Positions 40,601 to 44,875 of a stretch of 44,875 nt of DNA are shown piece by piece. Each line of letters begins with the position of its first letter. Within the stretch, counting starts at the first letter, position 1. The position numbers were made by a program, and so were the translations under genes. The notes beneath the pieces were generated by a model, which searched no databases, was not told where the DNA came from, and saw only the letters and a list, made by a program, of their open reading frames with translations. The stretch is from Hymenobacter plasmatis (lineage in GTDB: Bacteria > Bacteroidota > Bacteroidia > Cytophagales > Hymenobacteraceae): assembly GCF_020711255.1 (NCBI RefSeq), contig NZ_JAJFAW010000034.1:1-44875 (forward strand), given 5' to 3'.

Positions 40601-42172
40601 CAGAAAGCCCACAATGCGGTCGGCAATGCTGGGCTTTTCGCTGATGTTCTTGCGCAGGGCCCAGGCCGTGACGGCCGGCACGTACGTGAGGCACATGAGC
40701 ATGGCCCCAAAAATGGCAAAGCTCACCGTGAGGGCCATGGGCCGGAACATCTTGCCCTCCACACCGGTGAGCGAGAGGATGGGCAGGTACACAATCAGGA
40801 TGATGAGCTGCCCAAACAGGGCCGAGCGCATGAGGCGATTGGTGACGCCCTCGGTGATGTCGTCCATGGTTTCGTGGGCAGCTTTGGCGCGCTCCAGCAC
40901 GAGGTGGGCAATAACGGCCTCCACGATAATCACGGCCCCGTCCACGATGAGGCCGAAATCCAGGGCGCCCAGGCTCATGAGGTTGGCCGATACGCCGAAG
41001 GTCTTCATCATGGCCAGTGCAAAGAGCATGCACAGGGGAATCATGCCCGCCACCACCAGCCCGGCCCGCAGGTTGCCGAGCAGCAATAGCAGCACCACGA
41101 TGACGATGATGCCGCCCTCAATCAGGTTTTTCACCACCGTGTGAATGGCTTTGTCAATGAGCTTGGTGCGGTCCAGAAACGGCTCAATTACCAGCCCCAG
41201 CGGCAGGGTCTGCTGAATTTCGGCCACCCGCGCCTTCACGTTTTTGATGGTGGACTCCGAAGAAGCGCCCTTCAGCATGAGCACCACGCCGCCCACGGTT
41301 TCGCCCTGCCCGTCGCGGGTCATGGCGCCGTAGCGCACGGCGTGGCCGAAGCGCACGGCCGCCACGTCGCGCACCAGCAGGGGGGCGCCGCCTTTGCCGG
41401 GGCCGTTTGCGGGCTTCACCACGATGTTGCCCACGTCCTGCAGCGAGGTGGCCCGGCCTTCGCCCCGGATGAAGAAGGCCCGCGGGCCGCGCTCCAAGTA
41501 GCTGCCGCCGGCGTTGCCGTTGTTGGCTTGTAGGGCCTCGTAGAGCTCGGCCATGCTCACGCCCGCGCCGGCCAGCCGGGTGGGGTCCACGCTCACCTCG
41601 TACTGGCGCACGTAGCCGCCCATGCTGCTCACGTCCACCACGCCGGCCACCCCGGCCAGGCGGCGCTTCACCAGCCAGTCTTGCACGTCGCGCAGTTGGG
41701 CCAGGCCGTACTTTTTCTCGTAGCCGGGCTGCGCCTTGATGGTGTACTGATAAATCTCGCCCAGCCCGGTGGTGATGGGGGCCATGCCCGGCGCGCCCAG
41801 GCCCTGCCCAAGGTCGGCCTCGGCGGTTTTGAGCTTTTCGGCCACCAGCTGCCGGGTCTGGTAGGTGTCCACATGCTCGTCAAACACTACCGTAATCACC
41901 GACAGCCCAAAGCGCGAGATGGAACGGATTTCGGCCACTCCAGGGATGGTGCGCAGCTGCAGCTCCAGCGGCACGGTGAGCAGCTGCTCCACTTCCTGTG
42001 CCGCCAGCGCCGGGCTTTGGGTGATGACCTGCACCTGGTTGTTGGTGACGTCCGGAATGGCATCGAGCGGCAGGCTGGTGGCCGAGTATGCGCCCCAGAC
42101 CACCAGCCCGGCCAGCATCAGGCCCACCAGCAGCTTGTTGCGGATGCTGAAATTGATAATTGCCGAAATCAT
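37664..42172 (-). CDS. czcA: CzcA-type heavy-metal RND pump fused to a TolC-like outer-membrane domain
   Basis: A 1502-residue fusion. Residues 1 to about 1035 are a complete HME-RND transporter with 12 predicted membrane helices, from RNKLLVGLMLAGLVVWGAYS to TLVVLPVLYTFFVDDDEPS. The signature ALDFGLIVDGAVIIVEA follows the divalent-cation (CzcA/CnrA) form rather than the CusA copper form, so Zn, Co, Ni or Cd are likelier substrates. A disordered linker and an internal hydrophobic segment (about 1090-1112, AVAIVLFCVAALLPKIG) lead into a TolC/CusC-type outer-membrane channel domain (about 1125-1502) with the repeated helix pattern. In Bacteroidota such fusions are common. The gene lies between a His/Cys-rich small protein and the fusion protein. 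Confidence 0.93.
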   Translation of the reverse strand: MISAIINFSIRNKLLVGLMLAGLVVWGAYSATSLPLDAIPDVTNNQVQVITQSPALAAQEVEQLLTVPLELQLRTIPGVAEIRSISRFGLSVITVVFDEHVDTYQTRQLVAEKLKTAEADLGQGLGAPGMAPITTGLGEIYQYTIKAQPGYEKKYGLAQLRDVQDWLVKRRLAGVAGVVDVSSMGGYVRQYEVSVDPTRLAGAGVSMAELYEALQANNGNAGGSYLERGPRAFFIRGEGRATSLQDVGNIVVKPANGPGKGGAPLLVRDVAAVRFGHAVRYGAMTRDGQGETVGGVVLMLKGASSESTIKNVKARVAEIQQTLPLGLVIEPFLDRTKLIDKAIHTVVKNLIEGGIIVIVVLLLLLGNLRAGLVVAGMIPLCMLFALAMMKTFGVSANLMSLGALDFGLIVDGAVIIVEAVIAHLVLERAKAAHETMDDITEGVTNRLMRSALFGQLIILIVYLPILSLTGVEGKMFRPMALTVSFAIFGAMLMCLTYVPAVTAWALRKNISEKPSIADRIVGFLHRRYAPVIGAALGARWLVVAVAVALLGLGGLVFSRMGGEFIPQLDEGDFAVNVTLSPGSSLDESILLTSRIQRILKSKFPEVIQVVGKIGTSEIPTDPMSLEDSDQMVILKDRAEWTSARSREELANKMQAALAGVPGVSLEFQQPIQMRFNELISGVKSDISVKIYGDDLDVLKAKADEAAALIRPLAGVGDLKVEQVIGLPQLRVTYDRARLAQHGLRVSELNSLLQTAFAGQTTGQVYEGERRYDLVLRLDSLHRRGPDDLNQLLVTLPGGGQLPLSEVATVALKPAPAQISRDDARRRVNIGVNVRNRDIQSLVQEIQGKLHQGLHLPPGYSVAYGGQFENLNHAKDRLAVAVPVSLLLIFMLLFLAFHSVKEALLIFTGIPLAAIGGVLALGLRGMPFSISAGVGFIALFGVAVLNGIVLVASLNELAAAGVASVRERVLRATEERFRPVLLTASVASLGFLPMALSNSAGAEVQKPLATVVIGGLITATLLTLVVLPVLYTFFVDDDEPSPAEEAQARHEAKVQEETGAAALPAEAAAPLIAAPAGTGQGGTQRPPGSKGTSAPGASAVAIVLFCVAALLPKIGLSQPTKAPVSGPLSLSQALSMGLAQSPLVQAANLQAQQQAALARTGFDLPRLTFDYQYGQISGPLADHSFNIMQQSAFPTVYAAQRQVLQTTAEGAAIRARAQRRELSRSIRSAYYGLLVNYRLVALLRRQDSLYRRAARAATIRYKVGETNRLEQVSADARARELQNRLATLRSDLLVQRRQLALLLGQPNLADIDTTASPRATLLPADTAALTPAANPTLAHYQQQLALSQQLTKVEKLRRLPDLRAGYFNQTINQEKGFQVAQAGIAVPLLGRVQHSRIAAAKLGEQAAEVQLAYANTQVGTQLNTLRQQLTRAQASLLYYENYGLPQARLILTTAEKSFRAGDIEYVEYVVNTQPAWQIQEAYFEQLRLSNELVANLQALSGTD

Positions 42173-42319
42173 AAAAGTCGGTGCAATGCCGCCTGGCCCG
42201 GGCGTAGCTTACAGCCGGCCGGGAAGGCGTAGAAATCCAATCGAAAAGGGGAGAAGGGCCGGAAGGCGGCGCCGGAACCGCTTGGGTATGGGCACACTGC
42301 GTCCGGGGGCGCAACGGGG

Positions 42320-42736
42320 CTAGGCTCGAGGCGGTTGAGCTACCGAGGAGCTGAAACAGCAGGCGTAGCGCGCGGCCGGGGCCGCCCGGTAGGCCGGAGC
42401 CAGGGCCAGTTCGGAGCACGCCTCGAATGCCATGCGGGTGGCGGCCGCTACTACAAAACCCACCGCCCCGCAGCCGTGGTGGCAGCGCAGGGGCAGGTTG
42501 TGGTGGTCCTGCTGGTGGCGTGGCGAGAGGCTGCACCCGGCGTAGTGCTTGGTGCCGGCGCCGTAGTGCTCCACTATGAATTGGCTGAACGTAAGGCCCC
42601 CGCCCGCTGGCGAGTGATGGAACTGGTAATGCTCCAGCAGCTGCGGGAGCTTGGCCAATTCGCCTAGGTCATTTTCGGGCACGAAGCTGCCCAGCAGCAT
42701 CAGAAAGCCCAAAACAACGGCGATAGCACTACGCAT
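42320..42736 (-). CDS. His/Cys-rich small protein linked to heavy-metal efflux
   Basis: A 138-residue protein starting MRSAIAVVLGFLMLLGSFVPENDLGEL, with an N-terminal hydrophobic signal or anchor. The centre holds many potential metal ligands: His at 36, 40, 41, 57, 64, 74, 78, 79, 86 and 87 and Cys at 68, 85 and 89, in HYQFHH, DHHN and CHHGC clusters. Small proteins of this shape often sit in front of CzcA/CusA operons in Bacteroidota. A periplasmic metal-binding or sensing role is reasonable but is inference. It is followed by czcA after 147 bp. Confidence 0.7.
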   Translation of the reverse strand: MRSAIAVVLGFLMLLGSFVPENDLGELAKLPQLLEHYQFHHSPAGGGLTFSQFIVEHYGAGTKHYAGCSLSPRHQQDHHNLPLRCHHGCGAVGFVVAAATRMAFEACSELALAPAYRAAPAARYACCFSSSVAQPPRA

Positions 42737-42913
42737 AACAGGAGCTAAACGAGCCGGCACGGTAAATGTTTAAAGGAGTGGCGAGGGGCTTGGGCTGTGC
42801 TGTTGGCACCGGCGAAGCATCGCTGCCGCAATTTACTTGCGCCGAAGAAATGCTCCGCCGATTCTGCAGGACGTAAGACAACTCGCTGCACCTAGCTCAA
42901 CTTCTCCCCACCG

Positions 42914-42921
42914 TACTTTTG
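42914..42921 (+). promoter_or_regulatory. -7 element abutting the start codon (probably leaderless mRNA)
   Basis: TACTTTTG is an exact TAnnTTTG match ending 4 bp (CCCC) before the ATG. The implied transcription start falls at or next to the start codon. The same arrangement precedes aroB. Confidence 0.6.
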
Positions 42922-42925
42922 CCCC

Positions 42926-43795
42926 ATGCGCTTCCTTCTGACCTTACTCTTTGCCATCGTCGGCCTGGCTGCCCAAGCCGGCCCACCCCAGCTGCTGCTT
43001 GATGTAGCTCGTTTTCGTAACCTGAATAAAGTTGAGAAGGGAGCGGAGGTTGAAATCTACGTCACGGTGCCCACGCAGTCGCTCACCTATCGTCAACGGG
43101 CGCCCAAGGCGTTTCAGTCGGCGGCCACGGTCACGCTCGATATTCTGAAGGCCGACGGCAAATCGGCCTACCACGAGGTGGTGACGCTGAAGCCGCCTGT
43201 GCTCAACGACACTACTATCGCCATCAAAAACCCGCAAAGCTTCCTCAAGCGCATCATGCTGCCCGATGGAAACTACACCCTGCGCGGCACCGTGAAGGAC
43301 CAGTATCGTAGCGCCGGCGGCGAAACCACCGTGGAAAAGCCGCTGGTGCTGGAAGCGCCCACCGGCCCGTTTCTGACCGATGTGGTGTTGCTTTCGCGCC
43401 CTGCGGCCCGCAGCGGGGGCGACGATAATTTTGCCCGTGGCGGCTACCGCCTCACCCGCGCCCCCGGCGGCGTCTACGGCCGCGGGGCCGATAATATCTT
43501 CTTCTACACCGAGCTGCACAACGCTCCCGTGGGCCAGCCCCTGCGCGTACACTACCACCTCACCACGCCCGATGGCTCGGCCGCCGATGCCGACGCCACC
43601 CTTACGTCTCAGTCGGGCCGCCCCACCACCGTGGTGGGCCAGCTGCCGCTCGGGCCGCTGCCCGATGGGCCTTTCACCTTATTTGTGGAGGTGTATGGTG
43701 GCCCAGGCAATAAAAAGCTGCTGGCCGGGCACCGCGCCATTGGCGCACGCAGCTCTGCTGAATACGCGCCCGCCGGCGCTGCCGTACCCCGATGA
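42926..43795 (+). CDS. Secreted protein with GWxTD-N-like beta domain
   Basis: A 289-residue exported protein. MRFLLTLLFAIVGLAAQAG is a signal peptide. The body is predicted all-beta, with segments such as GAEVEIYVTVPTQSLTY, DGKSAYHEVVTLKPPV, MLPDGNYTLRGTVKDQY and GPFTLFVEVYGG. The first half resembles the N-terminal domain of Bacteroidota GWxTD proteins, but the GWxTD domain itself is absent and the protein is about half the usual length. An extracellular or periplasmic binding role is likely. Its stop overlaps the start of the acyltransferase (ATGA), so the two are translationally coupled. Confidence 0.7.
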   Translation: MRFLLTLLFAIVGLAAQAGPPQLLLDVARFRNLNKVEKGAEVEIYVTVPTQSLTYRQRAPKAFQSAATVTLDILKADGKSAYHEVVTLKPPVLNDTTIAIKNPQSFLKRIMLPDGNYTLRGTVKDQYRSAGGETTVEKPLVLEAPTGPFLTDVVLLSRPAARSGGDDNFARGGYRLTRAPGGVYGRGADNIFFYTELHNAPVGQPLRVHYHLTTPDGSAADADATLTSQSGRPTTVVGQLPLGPLPDGPFTLFVEVYGGPGNKKLLAGHRAIGARSSAEYAPAGAAVPR

Positions 43796-44694
43796 GCGAG
43801 GGAGTAAAAGCGCCGAAGCGTCCGTATTCCTGGGCTTATGTGCCGCTGCGGTGGCTGCTGCTGGGGCTCGCGCACCTGCCGCTGTCGGTACTGTATGTGG
43901 TGGCCGATGGAGTTTATCTGCTGCTGGCATACGTGGTGCGGTACCGCCAGCGGGTGGTGCTGGAAAACCTGCGCAATTCTTTCCCCGACAAACCAGAAGC
44001 CGAAATCCAGCGCATTTGCAAAGCGTTCTACCGGCACTTTTCGCAAGTAGTAGTGGAGATAATCCGGCTCCCGGCCATGCCGCCGATGGAGCTGAGGCAG
44101 CGCATGGTAATGCGAAACCCCGAAGTAGCAGACCGGCACTTTGCCGAAGGCCGCACGGTGCTTGGGCTGGCCTCGCACGCCGGCAACTGGGAGTGGGTGC
44201 TGGCGGCCGGGCCCCTGTGGCTGGCAGCTCCCATTGATGGCGTGTATAAGCCACTGAGCAACCCGTTTTTTGAAGAATTCCTGCGGTTTGTGCGCTCCCG
44301 CACCGGCGCCGGCCTGGTGCCGATGAGCTACGTGATGCGCGAAATGGTAGCTCACCGGGGCGAAGCCCACTTGCTGAGTCTGGTGTCGGACCAAGCCGCG
44401 GGGCCCGAAGACCGGCCCTACTGGACCCAGTTTCTCAACCAGGATTCCGGCTTCTATACCAGTACCGAGCGCCTGGCCACCCGCTTTCATTGTGCGGTGC
44501 TCTACGTCGGCATTCGGCGCCGGCGCCGGGGCTACTACGAGTTCGAGTTTACGGAGCTCTACGACGGCACCTCCCCGCTGCCCACTGGAGATGCGCCTAT
44601 TATGGAAGCCTTCGCCCGGAAATTGGAAAAAGATATTCAAGCCGCGCCCGAACAGTATCTGTGGACGCACCGCCGCTGGAAGCACAAGCGGTAG
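43792..44694 (+). CDS. Lipid A / lysophospholipid-type acyltransferase (LpxL family)
   Basis: A 300-residue membrane-associated acyltransferase. An N-terminal hydrophobic region (about 17-50) anchors it. The catalytic HX4E motif is H129...E134 in ASHAGNWEW, and the family continues with GVYKPLSNPFFEEFLR and a SLVSDQA stretch. LpxL-type enzymes add secondary acyl chains to lipid A at the inner membrane; in Bacteroidota some members instead make other acylated lipids, so the exact acceptor is uncertain. The start overlaps the preceding stop by 4 bp. Length (about 300) is typical. Confidence 0.9.
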   Translation: MSEGVKAPKRPYSWAYVPLRWLLLGLAHLPLSVLYVVADGVYLLLAYVVRYRQRVVLENLRNSFPDKPEAEIQRICKAFYRHFSQVVVEIIRLPAMPPMELRQRMVMRNPEVADRHFAEGRTVLGLASHAGNWEWVLAAGPLWLAAPIDGVYKPLSNPFFEEFLRFVRSRTGAGLVPMSYVMREMVAHRGEAHLLSLVSDQAAGPEDRPYWTQFLNQDSGFYTSTERLATRFHCAVLYVGIRRRRRGYYEFEFTELYDGTSPLPTGDAPIMEAFARKLEKDIQAAPEQYLWTHRRWKHKR

Positions 44695-44735
44695 GGGTGG
44701 GGCTGGCCGGGCCGGTAAGGTGTTCCTGCGCACTA

Positions 44736-44767
44736 CCTGTCATTGCGAGCGCAGCGCGGCAATCCTT
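44736..44767. repeat. Single-arm relative of the palindromic repeat family
   Basis: CCTGTCATTGCGAGCGCAGC and the bases after it (GCGGCAATCC) resemble one arm of copies A and D (TGTCATGCAGAGCGCAGCG), but the second arm is missing. Confidence 0.6.
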
Positions 44768-44797
44768 CCTCTCTTTGCGACCAACTCTGAGTTGTGA

Positions 44798-44875
44798 CTA
44801 GGGTGTGTGAACAGTTTTTAACCAGATTAAAGTAGCTCCCAATTGGAACCAGGCGAAAAAGCACTCGGGTCGTTT
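44798..44875 (-). mobile_element. Possible IS5-type transposase 3' end and IS terminus (window edge)
   Basis: A minus-strand frame open to the window edge encodes 25 residues, including CFFAWFQLGATLIWLKT, and stops at TAG immediately before GGGTGTGTGAACAGTTTTT. The peptide resembles the C-terminal helix of IS5-type transposases, and the G-rich TGTGAACAG stretch is like an IS5-type terminal repeat. Both are short, so the call is tentative; the other end lies outside the window. Confidence 0.35.

Noticed and set aside
1..44875. tRNA or rRNA genes
   Set aside because: No cloverleaf-like segment with the conserved T-loop GTTCRA and acceptor pairing, and no rRNA-like stretch, was noticed; a covariance search would settle it.

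Overview
The window is about 45 kb of chromosomal DNA from a GC-rich member of the Bacteroidota, most likely Hymenobacter or a close Cytophagales relative. That placement rests on four things. Several genes carry the Bacteroidota -7 promoter element TAnnTTTG with no clear Shine-Dalgarno sequence. The heavy-metal RND pump is fused to a TolC-like domain, a Bacteroidota arrangement. DAHP synthase is fused to a chorismate mutase. Many secreted and stress proteins are of Cytophagales type. The genus is an inference from family resemblance, not from a search.

Layout. 1-4.9 kb: end of mannonate dehydratase (uxuA), a Spy-like periplasmic protein, a repeat-rich secreted protein, an M28 peptidase, a small secreted protein and a dienelactone hydrolase. 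4.9-7.2 kb: a cupin/ACT pair, a palindromic repeat element, and a Kazal lipoprotein with a FemAB-like acyltransferase. 7.4-8.5 kb: two YtxH-type stress membrane proteins, the first also carrying a CsbD-like domain. 8.9-15.8 kb: lysS, an orphan 362-aa protein, the tail-specific protease prc, a glycine-zipper stress protein and an orphan 122-aa protein. 16-22.2 kb: proline dehydrogenase and the aromatic amino acid genes (DAHP synthase/chorismate mutase, aroB, aroA), with a metal-receptor-like binding protein converging on aroA. 22.3-27.5 kb: M42 aminopeptidase, acyl-CoA carboxylase beta subunit and an S9 oligopeptidase.

27.6-35.3 kb is the most unusual part. A visibly AT-rich, four-gene polysaccharide operon (three GT2 glycosyltransferases, one fused to a methyltransferase-like domain, plus a NodB-type deacetylase) sits at the 3' end of clpC. 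It is bracketed by a 310-bp direct repeat of the clpC 3' end. One copy completes the intact clpC; the other is a displaced fragment on the far side of the operon. The copies differ at 13 positions, all silent. This looks like an imported surface-polysaccharide island that restored the clpC reading frame on insertion, with no integrase in the window.

35.4-44.9 kb: a WbqC-like protein, a nested palindromic repeat, a heavy-metal efflux operon (His/Cys-rich small protein, CzcA-TolC fusion, membrane fusion protein), a secreted protein translationally coupled to a lipid A-type acyltransferase, and a possible insertion-sequence edge. Intergenic regions carry a dispersed family of long palindromes (arms of about 30 bp with core ATAAGATGCTTC), a recurring TTGAGCTRA nonamer near terminators, and strong bidirectional terminators. 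No tRNA, rRNA or CRISPR array was seen.
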